Assembly (NCBI GenBank): GCA_904066235.2
Contig: CAJFCV020000006.1
Coordinates: 6,572,001-6,636,000, forward strand
Source: Bursaphelenchus xylophilus
Lineage: Eukaryota > Nematoda > Chromadorea > Rhabditida > Aphelenchoididae
Length of the DNA: 64,000 nt
Direction of reading: 5' to 3'
Position numbers and translations under genes: made by a program. The notes under the pieces were generated by a model, which saw only the letters and a program-made list of their open reading frames with translations, was not told where the DNA came from and made no database searches. This document shows, piece by piece, positions 52,690 through 64,000 of the stretch; within the stretch, counting starts at the first letter, position 1; the number at the start of each line of letters is the position of its first letter.

Positions 52690-55600
52690 TTAAGAGTTCG
52701 TGGACTTGAAGCCAGGAACTCCCATCTTGGCCAGCGTTTCATTCAAAGTGTAGGCCATATTGTAATGATGACGAGCAGAGACTTCGAACCACTAGAAAAA
52801 GATGACTTTGAAGGCAGACAACTTGCACTTACATCAAGGATTTCTCTCTCATGGACTAACCGATCAGTCCCAAGATTATCGCAGGACAAGGCCAGTTTCC
52901 CGGCCAGCTCGTCAAATTCATGAACGGCTTGTTCATAGATTCTCCCTCGCTGTTCCACCTGTTCCGTTGTCCGGGCTTGTTTCACCTGCAAATATGAATT
53001 GAGAAGAACTGTCAGCCAATAATGTATGTTTAGCTGGAAACGGTACTATTACCATCCCCTTGCAGTCAAACAGTGCGGGTCGTAATTATAACTGCACTTT
53101 AAAAACGATCGTAACGTTTGTGGTTGTCAATAGAAATGTGTCATATTTGGCACTAATATGCATCAGTGTACTAGAAATGATGTGCCAAAAGATCATTTTG
53201 AAAAGTTTCCGTATTTTGGAAAAAGCTGTAAAAACAAAATTTTGGTACTTTTCTTTGTCGCGAAATTATAACCGCACTCGCGAATTTGGGGTATTAGCCT
53301 AATGAAAACACGGGATATCAATCACTGATGTATAGTTACGCTTCCTGAGGCTCAACAACGCCCATCACACGACTGGGAACCCCCTGGGAAAACTTTCTAA
53401 ACGTATCCTGACCAATCTTGTCCCTAAGTCGGAAAACGGCTTTTCTTAATTCGGTTACGGTAGAACATTGCTTGAGGTATAATTCACGAAACAGGGCGCC
53501 CCACAAGTTTTTCATCGGATTTTATCCAGAGAACAATCGAACGAGCATATGGCAGCACTGCCTTGCTGTTAAAAGAACTGTTTTGTCGACCTGCCATGGT
53601 TGACATGAGCATTCTCGAGCATGAAAGTGTAGCCAGTTTGCCAGTACGGTACCAGATGTTTGCATAAGTCTTCTTGGAACTTAAGGATATTCATTTGAGT
53701 TGCTGCGGCCGTCAATTCTAATGTCATGCCAGTAGTATGTAAAACCGTCATGACGCGGCAGAACCATCTCACAACCATGCAATCTGCAAGGAATGTGGCA
53801 CTGCAACGGCCAAATGTCGGTTTCACCGACCCTTGCAGAATCAACCTGTTTTGTCAGTGTCTTCTTACATGGGAATGCACTTTAGGTGTAAATCGCTTTT
53901 TGAACCGGATGTCGTGCAAATTGATCGGTTAAGACTTATATATCATCCCCAAAGGGGAAATCTCTGCGCGACCCCTGAGGGATAGATATGTACCCACGAA
54001 GCGGGGTATTTTCGGATATTTATGGCAATCTTCAAAGTGCTTTTGCAGTCAAAAAGTTTAAAAAAATATGGAATTTGGTCATAAAAAAATCAATGAATGT
54101 TGACATTTTGTCATAATTTGTTTTTTCCGTTCGAAACTTTGTTTTGAGGTCGAAACCTAGTTAGCCAGTTGCCGGAGTCGGAAGATGAAAGGGAAAAATC
54201 CAAATCTGACTGCGAAGTATTGGATTACTATACTTTTTCGTTGTTAAAGTACTAGTTTTGTTTGTTGTAGCTGGGAAAATAAATAATATCACTCCAAACG
54301 TGATTAAGTTAATGAATGAGGCACAAACGACTTCATTTTGGTACTAGTCGCGCCATAAAGTCCTGACACATTTTGTCGCGGGTGTCGCGCGAGAAAATTA
54401 GAGTGGCTCGCGCGAAAGTGCATGTCGCTAGTGCAAAAACGGGGAATTGCCGCGACGGGTCCGAAAGAAAAACAAAAATGCACTGTGCAAATTTCTCAGG
54501 ACTTTATGTCGCGGCTAGTACAATATCGGGCTAATTTTTTAAATACCCCAATATACCCTAGATTTCGGGTGTATACCGGGAATATACCCGGGTATATACC
54601 CGCGTGGTGAATATACCCGAATTTTCCGAACCCTACTCAAAAATATGAAAAAATTTTGTTTTATCCTGATTTAAAAAATTAAAATCCAACAATGGCAAAA
54701 AATCACCGCAAGTCTGCTTTCATCTATACCACTTCAAACCTCGACAAATTTGAAACCGTTTTGAACGTGTGTAAAGTTAAGCCAAGATTAAATCGAGGTG
54801 TATTGTATTCCCAACATTCAAGGGTCGAAGGCTACATCCTAGAACAAAAGTGTCAATTAAAAAAGTGTTCAACTTTAGAAACAATGAAATTTTGATTATG
54901 AGTACTATCGTAACCCCCTATACGGTAATTTACGAAATAAAAATTCGTGTCGACATCCAGCCATTATAGTAGTACAGTAGTTGCCAAAAAACTGTCAATT
55001 TTTTTGTTCTTCGTGTAACTCTGCTCACCGTGGATGGATTTAAACGAAACAAATTCTCTCCAAAAATTTTACATCGACAGTTGTTACACACTAAGATGTA
55101 AAATCGCTCCAGTCGCTACACCATTACGTAACAGCTTAATTCTCTACAGAATGTTACTTGTTTCGTTAAAATCCATTCACGGTGAGCAGAGTTACACAAA
55201 GAACAAAAAAATTGACAGTGTTTTGGCAGTTACTGTATGTACAACAACTATGCTAAATATCAAAAGATTCTGAGTTGGTCGTTTTTTCGAAATGTCTGGG
55301 CCGTCCTTCGAGGTGTAAAAAAACTCTCTTTTAAAGGTTTCTGGGTTGGCCAGTTCGGCGACTTAGGATGAACTAGACTTGGCTCTCGGGCCGGCCCGGC
55401 CCGTTTCAATTTTTCTTCGGCCCGGCCCGGCCCAGCCCGCGGCCCGGCCCGAAAATTGAGAAGAAGTAAAATACCTTAATTCGCTATTAGATATGACATA
55501 TTTTTCTTTACTATAGCTATAGCAACTAACAGTACATTTTTAAAGCAAAAAATTACTTACCAACGCATTGCCTTTTTAAAATTAATCAAAAAATTCCCGA

Positions 55601-58600
55601 GATCCGTTTTCAGACTATTAAAAATTGCCCCAAGACCAATTTTACAGATTCAGCAAGGGTGGAACCACGTTTAACAAGGTTTTCAACTTCAAGATGATAG
55701 TGTTGCTTCACACGACTTCTTAATTGTTTTTTTAAGGATGTCGGTTACGTTTATTTTGAGTTTTTGTTCAAAAAAATTACTACAAACACTAGTATACATT
55801 AGTACTTAATAGATTTTACTAGTAAAATTACTTATTATTAGCCATTTTTCAGTACTTCCGTGCTTTATTTTTATAAAATTACGCTTACTGTGAGAAAAAT
55901 ATACACAGGGGACTCGGATTTACTTATAAGTAAAATTTTTTACTTATATTTACCAATAACTTACATATAAGTTAAAAAAGGCGGGGCTTATTTATTTTTA
56001 CTTATATTTACGTTTATTTACTTATATTTACAAATAGCGGTACTTATATGTAAAAAACGGCGGAGCTCGTTCATTTTTACTTATATGTACATATATGAGC
56101 CTCGAAAAGAAAACTTTTGAACGTCAAAGACGCTTTTTGGTTTCTGCACGCGTTGGCCGGACTTAGAAAAATTCTAAGTTTTTGGAGCGTCAAAGACGTA
56201 TCTCAACCTTGGATCGAATAAAGTAAGTTGCTTGTAGTCAGTTTTTTTTTTTACAGGGTAACAGAGTGCTCGGATCAAAAGTTGCGAACGCGAGAACCTT
56301 CCCGAGCATGGAGCATGTCAACGTCAAACTTCACGCAGTTCCCAAAAATCTATGAACAAGCACTATGAGGAAAGAATTTGGATGAACACTGTGTGCTCAA
56401 ACTTGGTAGGTGTTTTTTAACTGTTTTCACATTTCATAAAACCAAAGATTTTTCCAGACATAGTTCTGCTATGTTGTACTAGGTCCAGGTGAAGCCTCTA
56501 GGTTTCAGATTATCGAAAAATTGGTCGTGTAGGGTAGTAAATGGACAATGTACACACGATCCCGGAAAAATGGCACTCGGATGATTCAGGTATGTTGAGA
56601 ATATTCACCTGGACCTAGTGCAACATGACAAACTTGGTGAACCTAAAACTAATTTTTTTTCGGGGTGGAGAAGCACAAACAATTGAGAAGGGCTTATAGT
56701 AAATATCGTCGAACGACCTTATCTTCTTTATTTTTTACTATTTTCAGTGGATCCAGACGCAGAAATCCCCATAGAAGGTCCCACAAATGATACCTCACAA
56801 GGACAAAAACAGATGAGAAACCTATCCGGAGCACACAAGATGCGTTATCCACATGTATTTGTTGTTTCTGAGAATCGAAATAAACGTTTATAATATAATC
56901 TGCACTGTGCGTAATTCTGGGTTACAAATAAGTAAAACATCCTTATTGGTAAATATAAGTAAAAAATCCTTATTTGTAAATATAAGTAAATTTGGAGCGC
57001 GTCGAAAATAAAGTTTACATATAAGTAATTTCAGAATTACTTATATGTACGATTATTTACTTATATGTACGTTTATTTACTTATATAAACTTCAATTTCA
57101 TATAAGTAAAAAAGACGTACATACACGGTGCGCCAAAAATATTGGGACAAAAATCAATTCCGTGTAGCTTTTTTCGGCTGGCCTTGGAATCAAAACTTTT
57201 GACCGTTTTAGCAAGGGTAACAGTCTTGCTATACGGCAACGGTAATGCCAGGGTTGGGGCCTATTGCAAACTTGAAAAAATAGTCAAAAGCTTTTGGGGG
57301 ACCAAAATTTTCTTTTCAAGTGGATGACCGGGAAATCAATTTGGCCATTATTTCCGCTAAGGGAAAGTAAGATCCTTCAAATTTATTGTGTTTAAAGCAC
57401 ATGCTATTCACTTTGTAACAACGTATGTAATCATGGTTGACACCGATATGGCGGCGCTGGTCGAAAAAACAAAAAAAAATCCCGAAAGTTTGGATTTTTA
57501 TGTTTTTAGCGATCTCAATACCACAGTATCGCCCGTGTTGCTCTAAAATTTTGTGGTTATAGAGTGTGTACATAAGGAATTGTCATACTCTAAAATAAAA
57601 TCTACACCTACAAGGGGACAGTTTCTGTATGGAAAAAACTTTATGGTGCGGATTGGAGGCACGGTCCTTCGAAGCTTGATATATTTTGGCAGTTTACTAC
57701 AAGTTGAAAAGTACTTGAGCGTAAAAATCGACGTAACGCTATACTCGGGATACATGCTGACACAACTGAATTACTTTTAGCGATCTTCAGTCCAAGCTCA
57801 CTTGACGAGCAACCTTAGAGTAAATTCTACCGCTATAGTCACTATTTCATCCCCCAGAGGCAGAAGATAAAAAAATAATTTTTCAAAGACGACTAGTCAG
57901 ACTCTCGTTGTCCTTATAAAAGTATCTCTGATGTCTAATACGCTGGGAACCTTACATGGAAACTTCTACATAAAAATCTTTGATCTTACGGAAGTTTTCT
58001 GGAAAACGGCGCGTTTTTAGGCCGACTTTGACGGGCTGTAAAAGATGTAATCGTCGTTATTCGGAAAGATCATTTTTAGTGTATAAAAAGCGACCGCTAC
58101 TCTGTCATATAAAGTGAATTTCTGCCATAGCATGCAACGGTAAAACTAGTGTTTCCAATTTTTATCCATTTTGGGGTCCGTGTCTCAGGGGCCTTAGTTG
58201 TGAGCACTTATAATGGCAGAACAGGTGTCGTATACGACTACTCTGTCTGAAACTTTGAAGATAGATTCTTGGGAGCATTGCACGTTTGCACAAGCGACCA
58301 CTTTGCTCTTGTACCATTACAGCCCGCAGGGCAAGTAAAAATATGAGTCCCAATATTTTTGGCGCACCCTGTATAAGTAAATCCGAGTTCCCTGTGTAAA
58401 CCCCCTTCTTGGCTTTGCGTTTTAATTTTATTGGCAACCCAACTTTTCGCTTTGAAATTCAGAATTTTAATTTTGCCGGGCCGGCCCGGGCCGAAAGTTG
58501 CGGCCCGGCCCGCGGGCCGGAACAGGTCGGCCCGGCCCGGCCCGTTTCAATTTTGCTTTGGCCCGGCCCGGCCTGGCCCAAACACCGGCCCGGCCCGGGC

Positions 58601-60496
58601 ACATCGTTCTTTCGTAATTGGAAAATGTTTTTTTAACGGGGCGGCGCTATTATTGATTGAAAAAAAGAGAGAAGAAGCGCCGAAAATTCTAATTTACCAC
58701 AACCTAATTTACGCAAAAACCATCGGCACACATACTCATTGAATGATATTTTCTGAAATTTCGATGGACTAAGCTCCTTTAAGAATCAACATGACATCTG
58801 TTATCATCTTAGCCTTTCCATATTCATCTAAAACATCATGGGTGTTTCTGTTAAAGATTCGGTTATATCTCGCAGTTCCAACGAAACATGGGTATACCCG
58901 ATATGCCAGTTGATGCAGAAGAATTCAGAGAAAATATGTGTTCAGTTTCAGAATTTTCTGTACGCGAATTTTTTTTCAATCCCCGGATTATGTTATACTA
59001 AGAGGTGGTATCGCCGAATATCAAATTAATAAGATTATTAGTATTGTTGACGCTTCTTAAATATATATTCATGTATTTTTTGTTAAATATGACGCTATTT
59101 ATGCTGTTACACATCACTTTATGCATGTGGCCACAACAAAAGGAAAATTATAGAAAATGCACAATGCCACATTTTTTTGGCAAAAAATGTTTTTGTGGTG
59201 CAACCGACAAAAATTTTTAGCTTCGCAAGCCAAAAAAATTTTTAAGGCATTACGCCAAAAGCTTGTTTTTCGTCGCGATACAAACCATAATTAGCAGAAA
59301 AAAACGACGTGCCGGGCCGGCCTAGCCCGGCAGCCAAGTCTAGGATGAACGGTCTTCCTGAGCGGTTTCCGATTTATGGGCAAGATTGGGTAGGATGCGT
59401 TAAAAAAAACTTGACCAAGATGTTCCCGGTCGTTTGGTCGAGGCTATTGAAGCCTCAGGGAACGTAACTAAACATTACTTGTTGTTATTCTGTGTTTTAG
59501 GCTAATGAACTAAGTGGGGACCCGAAGGGACCCTCTATTTTATGATTGTACTTGTTATTGCAATATGCCAAAGATTAATATAGGAATCTTCTTGGGCTTT
59601 TATGCGTCTTCCTTACTTCATGTCTGGCTGCATCCATGACATCTCTCGCATTGATCAGCTGTTCATGGTTGGCTATGAATTCCTTGTATTCGGTGGCCAC
59701 AAAACGGCGAAGACGACGGATCGATCGTCGGCCTTTCACTTGGCCATCTCGATGAAGAATTGCCATTCGCTTCAGGATGGCCTCCACATTCATTGTTTGT
59801 TGCTGTAAACTGGAATTCGTTGAAAGGGAGTGTACTATAAGTACGCCTCTAATCAGCTTAACCCAACTATTTATAAATATATAAGAGCTGTAAGAGGATA
59901 CTGTCAGATAACTTTTAGGCGTACGAGCACGTGCTTTTTGATAAACGCAAGAGATTTTGTAGATAAACGCGGAAATTGTTGGGTACAAAAAGGTCAAAAA
60001 GGTCCGCCAATTAGGATGGTCAACGCTTGCTCGGCGAACTTTTTCGGCACGAGCAGAAACAGTACTCACCAGTCGCTCTCTGGGGACATGGTCTCTCATA
60101 TGTTTGACTGCCTTTCCGAACAGTTCGATGGGGTCTTTCTTATGCTCACACTCAATCTTCTGAGTTTGCAAAATCTCGGGATTCATTTGTAGTACACCTA
60201 AAAGGCGTGGTCATTACTCACATCAGTTCAAATTCATTAAACACGGCTTTGATTAGCTATACTTCACCTTCTAATCCTTCAACCACATTGTCAGCGACAT
60301 CTTGATATTTACTGTACTTTTCAAGTTCAGTTATGAATTCCGGAGCCAATCTGGTCTGTTCGACAATCCCGACCTTCTCTCCGACCTTCAAGAACAACCC
60401 ACCCACCAGTCCTCGCTTCTTCTTCTTCTCAGCCAAGGCCCGGGCGGCTGTCTCAGCTGGATCACCTGTATCTTGGGGGGAGTTTGATTCCTTCAT
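52690..60496 (-). CDS. BAR-domain protein with a giant transposon-filled intron
   Basis: Exons 60496-60268, 60197-60070, 59802-59617, 52985-52833 and 52791-52690 give 265 aa, about one BAR domain with no SH3. BAR dimers bind and curve membranes. The N-terminus has a basic KKKKRGLVGG, then FLKVGEKVGIVEQTRLAPEF as in endophilin-like BAR proteins, VLQMNPEI, KRMAILHRDGQVKG, EYKEFIANHEQLINARDVMD, EQVEQRGRIYEQAVHEFDEL and EREILDWFEVSARHHYNMAY. The link between exons 3 and 4 crosses 6,631 nt. It rests on matching phase-0 splice sites (GAA-GTAAGG, TTTGCAG-GTG) and on continuity of the BAR helices; neither half is complete alone. That intron is the nested transposon cluster. Confidence 0.72.
53072..53940 (-). 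mobile_element. Decayed Tc1-type transposon
   Basis: It starts CAGTGCGGGTCGTAATTATA. On the minus strand, 53844-53569 still reads a DDE-type piece (GYTFMLENAHVNHGRSTKQF), where the usual acidic and Asn residues of Tc1 transposases sit; the catalytic position is altered. Further on, out of frame, are remains of the C-terminal GA-LFRELYLKQ and SRVMGV-like parts. Frames are broken, so it is inactive. The far end is unclear. Confidence 0.7.
54040..54645. repeat. Inverted fragment of the TAGGGTTCG hAT-like family
   Basis: The right end, inverted, reads TAGGGTTCGGAAAATTCGGG and continues with the TATACCCGGGTATAT repeats of the copy at 24687-26588. TTGACATTTTGTCATAATTTG and GAGTCGGAAGATGAAAGG-type parts also have relatives there. 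The left end is not resolved. Confidence 0.65.
54975..55235. mobile_element. TA-flanked MITE
   Basis: 261 bp with ends CAGTAGTTGCCAAAAAACTG and, inverted, CAGTAACTGCCAAAACACTG, flanked by TA. Subterminal GTGTAACTCTGCTCACCGTG is also inverted. Same family as the K2P-intron MITE at 28677-28879. Confidence 0.88.
55904..58396. mobile_element. TA-flanked element with ACTTATATTTAC repeats
   Basis: The ends CACAGGGGACTCGGATTTAC and, inverted, CACAGGGAACTCGGATTTAC are flanked by TA. Subterminal DNA is full of ACTTATATTTAC/TACTTATATGTA units, clustered at 55925-56100 and 56930-57120. It contains the next insertion. Confidence 0.88.
57124..58371. mobile_element. Innermost TA-flanked mariner-like element
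   Basis: 1,248 bp with ends CACGGTGCGCCAAAAATATT and, inverted, CAGGGTGCGCCAAAAATATT, flanked by TA (57122-57123 and 58372-58373). Frames inside are short and broken, so any transposase is lost. Confidence 0.9.
59343..59510 (+). repeat. Tc1-type transposase remnant
   Basis: The plus strand around 59405-59480 reads broken pieces like those at 47300-47420 and 53340-53420 (minus strand), ending with the shared GAACGTAACTAAACATTACT. It is split from sequence before 55366 by the hAT insertion. Confidence 0.6.
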
Positions 60497-60669
60497 CGGT
60501 AAAAAACACGACCGAATGAACGCCGGATACACAATGAAATGAAGCTGCCGAAAACAATAATAAACTTTATAAATGAAACGATTATTATTTTACACACATG
60601 AAACAAGGATCTCCAGACTCAGGGTTCTAGTATGATATAAGTGAATACATTAGGGACGTCAGCGGGAGA

Positions 60670-61041
60670 TTACTTCCCCACATCACCAAGCCGATCCAAG
60701 GTCCCGAAGTTCTTTAGAATGTGGTTGACGACCTCAGCGTTGTTGCGCTTAGCCATAGGCCGAAGGGCCAGGCGTTCTTCTCCGTCGTCCATGTCTTCTT
60801 GCTAGAGAAAAAAAACTGGTTACAAGCTATGATAACATGGATATACCTGTACGTCATACCGTCGGACCATTGGATGAAAAAGAACTGCAGGCTGATAACG
60901 ATCAAGGAATTGCCTGATCAGTTGGGTGTCTTGGATGACCAAAGAAGTGTGAGGGGGGAAAGGAAGGGCGTCTGATTTGGATGTCATTACCGTCACTGTG
61001 ATAGTCATCAACACAACAAAGCTTGAGACCAGAGACTGCAT
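60670..61041 (-). CDS. pdf-2: PDF-2 neuropeptide precursor
   Basis: Two exons, 61041-60847 and 60801-60670, give 108 aa. After a signal peptide (MQSLVSSFVVLMTITVTVM) comes a spacer of about 75 residues, then a KR cleavage site (RPMAKR) and a peptide beginning NNAEVVNHILKNFGTLDRLG and ending GDVGK before the stop. This matches the nematode PDF-2 peptide except for one residue (Thr where Caenorhabditis has Ala, from memory). The Gly-Lys end would give a C-terminal amide after trimming. Known PDF peptides act on the PDFR-1 receptor in nerve circuits for roaming and mate search. It lies on the same strand as the BAR gene. Confidence 0.96.
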
Positions 61042-61728
61042 TTTGCCGAGGAGAGAAGGCACTGCTCTGAAGTAATCACTACAAATAAGCCTTCAGGATA
61101 AATAGAGCATCATTAGCACACGTAATTTGATTCTGGCCTTGGAAACCGATCCGTCAGATGCCGAACCCTCCCTCTTCCCGCCAGTGCTGGGGCGTAGTAT
61201 GGTAATCGCTTGCTAAGCCAATTATAAGAAGGTATGACCCACCCACGATTAAATCCCTATATTAAAATACATGATTGCATGCATCCCTAATCTCGACTGA
61301 GTAAAACCACGCAAAATTAAGACGTCTTTATGAGCATAAGAACACCCCCGACCGAATATCTTTCCTAATCCTTAATATTAAAATTAACAAATACATTTAC
61401 GAAACACTACGGTAATTTATTACAGGCATCGCTCATGAGAGACACACCCGCTGAATGGTCGAGTCTTTGGTTTCCGGCATTTAATTAAGACTGAGCTTGC
61501 AAGGCCAGTCGATGCCTGAAGCCGGATCCATTTACAAGCCAGATTGCCTCCAAATGAGGGTTGATGACTCTTTTCCGGTCAATTCTTGACGTCTGCAGAA
61601 ATGACGTAAACTAAAAACATCAGAAACTGGGAATTTTTATCATGATATGACTTGGCACTCCAATTAATTCCGAAATACATTCTGTTTATTTTATTGAGAC
61701 ACATCTTGCTTAAAAAATTTACATTTCT
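61042..61728. other. Intergenic stretch
   Basis: It contains the upstream region of the neuropeptide gene and, at 61690-61685 on the minus strand, AATAAA for the CstF-64 transcript. No further gene seen. Confidence 0.5.
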
Positions 61729-62915
61729 TTAGGTTACGTTGAGAAGTTGTTGCCTCAATGCTTGAACTTTGATTCGCTCCTCCTCGTCCAAACAGGCGAT
61801 GTCCTCGGGTGACAACTGCATTACACGGATAAGCAACTGTGCTTGTTGTTCATCGTCATTGATTGCAGCGTTGGATGCGGCAGCCGATGTGACCACAGGA
61901 CCAGGGATAGGCGATACTTGAACCGGAGGTCCTCCATACCGATGAGGAGCAGAAGAACTTGGAGGGCCTCCAAAGGGAATGTTACGAGGCGGTGGCATTG
62001 GTGGATTGTACGGCACAGGAGGAGGTCCCACGTACACATTTGAACCTAAAACGCTACAATTTATCACGAATGGAGAAAGGTCATACCTCCATTGTTGATA
62101 CCCGGCATTTTGTGGAACGGCTGTTGAGTTACTGGGGTCTCTCTGTGCAACATCGTGTAAGCCACTTTAGGATCCACTACTCTCATCACAACTTGAGCCT
62201 AAACCTGACCATATCAAAAAGCTTCTCAACAAACTGACCTGAAGTAAAGCATATGCCAGCTGTGGATTCTCTGATAAAAATTGTCGAAGCTGAGATGGAT
62301 TTGAGGTTACTGTGTGCTTCATCTGTTTCATCAATTCAAACATTTGTTCGGGAGGAAGAGAAGCTACTGTCTTTGCAATGGCTTCAGGCGCTTTGCCATG
62401 CTCAGTCTCCTTTCCGTAGATGTTTTCCTCCACGCGAGTGAATTGCTCCTTGGCGGCTTGAACGGCAGCCTGCATTTGTTGAGTCTAAAATAAAATCGTT
62501 ATTAGAAATATCAACAAAAAGAACATTCCCTTCAACGCGTAAGCTTACTTCTTCGACGTTTCTATCACTCGCGGATGCTGAATCTACTCTTAGAGCTCTC
62601 CCATGTAGTTCATAACCCTGGAAGTGCCTGATTGCGGCATCCGCCATCGGAGGTTCTGTGAATTCACAGAATCCAAAACCTTTTGGCCTTCCGGTATCTC
62701 TGTCGTGGACTAATCGAAAGTGCACAATATTTCCGACACGCGAGAAGAGTTGCTTGATTTCTTCTTCAGTTACGTCGTAGGAGATGTTTCCAACTAAAAT
62801 AAAACAAATAATGACGAAAAAACTTACCAAACACTGATCGGGCATTATGTTCGAGCTTAGAGTTGAGTTTCTGCTGAAACTGTGACATCTTTCCGTACTC
62901 TTGATATTCATCCAT
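61729..62915 (-). CDS. cpf-2: Cleavage stimulation factor 64 kDa subunit (CstF-64)
   Basis: Five exons (62915-62828, 62793-62549, 62484-62239, 62198-62087, 62045-61729) give 335 aa. It is a nuclear RNA-binding protein recognising the GU-rich element downstream of poly(A) sites. The N-terminal RRM has RNP2 VFVGNISYD and RNP1 KGFGFCEF, with ALRVDSASASDRN after it. The hinge domain follows (QMFELMKQMKHTV, QLRQFLSENPQLAYALLQAQ, MRVVDPKVAY). A Pro/Gly-rich linker leads to the conserved C-terminal helix bundle (QLLIRVMQLSPEDIACLDEE). It is shorter than vertebrate CstF-64, lacking the MEARA repeats, as expected for nematodes. Confidence 0.96.
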
Positions 62916-63213
62916 GATGCACAACTTATACCAAAAAAAGAACCATCAAATTTAGGGCGCAGCTTGCCAGATTTAAAATTCGCGCGTAGTTTTCTACGTG
63001 CTAATTATGGTTGGCTCCACCACGAAAAGCAAGTTTTTGGCTTAGTGCTTCACAGTATTTTCTTGGCTTCCGAAGCTCACAATTTTTTCCGGTTCCACAC
63101 ACGAAAACACTTTTTGCCGAAAATGTGGCTTTGTGCATTTTTTTATAATTTTTCCATAACAGCATAAATAACGTCATATTTGACAAATTTCATATTCGGC
63201 GGTACCTTTTCTT

Positions 63214-63664
63214 ACAAGGGAAGTACTTGAAGTGTGACGCTCAGATTTTGATGAAACTTGGCACAAATTTAGAATAATTTTTTCTAAGATATATGCGGGA
63301 ATCCTAGCTCGCGCTTTGCAGAAACAACCAAGATTTTTAGATCGAAAGTCGGCGAAAATTTGGGACTTTTTGCCGAATTTCGGCACGAAAAGTTTCATGC
63401 CTATTTCAACCGTAAAGAATAATGTTTCTACAAAAAATCAAATTTTTCCGCACGAAACTGCCAAAGTTATGGCCAAAAAGCGGTTTTCTCTCTGACCGCT
63501 CTCCACGTTGAGCGTGCTCTCTCGGCGGCAAAAATCGTTCAATATCTCGGCGGCGCCCGCAAAGCGCGAGCTAAAACTTTCAGGAATTGATATTTAGTCC
63601 ATACCCGATGTGTGTGCAAAATTTAAAGAAAATCTGAGCGTCACACTTGAAGTACTTCCCCTGT
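63214..63664. repeat. Foldback element P5, no tRNA-like core seen
   Basis: 451 bp with ends ACAAGGGAAGTACTTGAAGT and, inverted, ACAGGGGAAGTACTTCAAGT; arms pair over about 100 bp (GTGACGCTCAGATTTT). The ends are like those of P1. No A-box/B-box pair was found in the middle. A second copy's arm is at 26998-27150. Confidence 0.8.
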
Positions 63665-63694
63665 TAGTATAATTTTTTGCCGGCTCCACCAAAG

Positions 63695-63740
63695 TATTTT
63701 TACAAGGGATCGGAAATACTGCCATCAGGGTTCTTAGCGA
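63695..63740. repeat. Possible single arm of a P4-like element
   Basis: ACAAGGGATCGGAAATACTG resembles the left end of P4 (36868). Similarity fades after about 40 bp and no partner arm is present before the window ends. Confidence 0.4.
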
Positions 63741-63887
63741 ATCACTTGCGGCCGAAGCGCCAGTTTCTTACGTCACAGTAAAAGTTATCGTCCAGTGATT
63801 ATAATTGGTCAGGACGCTGGCACGGCACCCGCGTGATTATACATGAATGGATATTATTTTTATTCCATTTTAAGCTTTTTTGCTCAG

Positions 63888-63993
63888 AATTTCAAGATAG
63901 TTCAGCAACAACATTTGGATCTTTTCAATGCTATTGAGCACTTCACAGTGAATGATAATAAAGTGTACATACGAGCAGAAATTATCCAACCAG
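63888..63993 (+). CDS. Internal exon of a gene running off the right edge
   Basis: After a good acceptor (TTTTTTGCTCAG) there are 106 nt open in frame 1 (NFKIVQQQHLDLFNAIEHFT, then NKVYIRAEIIQP) ending at a GTAACA donor. Start and end of the gene are not in view, and the family is not recognised. Confidence 0.5.
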
Positions 63994-64000
63994 GTAACAA

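Larger units (their letters stand above)
55374..59342. mobile_element. hAT-type element carrying two nested insertions
   Basis: The ends TAGACTTGGCT and AGCCAAGTCTA are inverted and flanked by an exact 8-bp duplication GGATGAAC (55366-55373 and 59343-59350). The arms have GGCCCGGCCCGG runs. Of its 3,969 bp, 2,493 belong to the inserted element at 55904-58396. No intact transposase. Confidence 0.9.

Noticed and set aside
52690..52985. Separate small gene of about 85 aa, perhaps a Mediator subunit
   Set aside because: It would start with a one-codon exon next to a transposon. Its sequence continues the BAR helices of the exons at 59617-60496 with matching phase, so it was joined to them.
63214..63664. 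tRNA-like core in foldback element P5
   Set aside because: No A-box/B-box pair was found between the arms.

Overview
The window is nuclear DNA of a nematode. The evidence is the gene set: a PDF-2-type neuropeptide precursor nearly identical to the known nematode peptide, a DAF-12/NHR-8/NHR-48-type nuclear receptor, a TWK-type two-pore potassium channel, an UNC-93-like protein, a tandem pair of nematode fatty-acid-binding proteins (one secreted) and a secreted EGF/VWA protein. Genes are split by many very short introns (commonly 32-65 nt, GT-AG), genes are tightly packed, and poly(A) signals lie close to stops. I cannot name the species.

Layout: 1-3554 (-) EGF/VWA secreted protein, running off the left edge; 3840-4910 (-) leucine-rich protein; 6790-8676 (+) four-TM protein whose stop codon abuts that of the convergent 8671-9353 (-) acyl-CoA-binding protein; 9816-11254 (-) ADP/ATP carrier; 11709-17732 a young LTR element with identical-looking LTRs, a gag, an env-like glycoprotein and part of an SF1 helicase but no recognisable pol; 20037-22187 (+) Ras-like protein with degenerate GTP-binding motifs and a CAAX box; 23413-27468 (+) EGF-repeat membrane protein; 27747-30421 (+) K2P channel; 30430-32056 (-) small signal-peptide protein; 32767-35064 (-) UNC-93-like protein with another gene (33286-33880, +) inside an intron; 38659-40599 (+) RPL13A; 40742-41495 (+) ELP5-like; 41650-43344 (+) two lipid-binding proteins; 43646-47846 (+) USP20/33-type deubiquitinase; 48210-51010 (-) nuclear receptor; 52690-60496 (-) BAR-domain protein with a 6.6 kb intron full of nested transposons; 60670-61041 (-) PDF-2 precursor; 61729-62915 (-) CstF-64; 63888 to the right edge, one exon of a further gene.

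Most bases that are not coding are mobile DNA placed inside introns. Several insertions can be proved from the sequence by target-site duplications: 8-bp (hAT type) at 18286-18742, 31012-31447, 39139-39588 and 55374-59342, and TA (Tc1/mariner type) at 24886-25558, 28677-28879, 46250-47659, 54975-55235, 55904-58396 and 57124-58371. They nest up to three or four deep.

The most unusual system is a set of long foldback elements (7302-7896, 25679-26408, 30666-31690, 36868-37919). Each has two long inverted arms around a tRNA-like core with A-box and B-box sequences (pol III promoter-like). The second is the pol-less gag-env-helicase LTR element. A third candidate is a K2P intron that is almost exactly one MITE long. 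All splice structures were deduced by eye from GT-AG sites, reading frame and family resemblance; no search or alignment was run.
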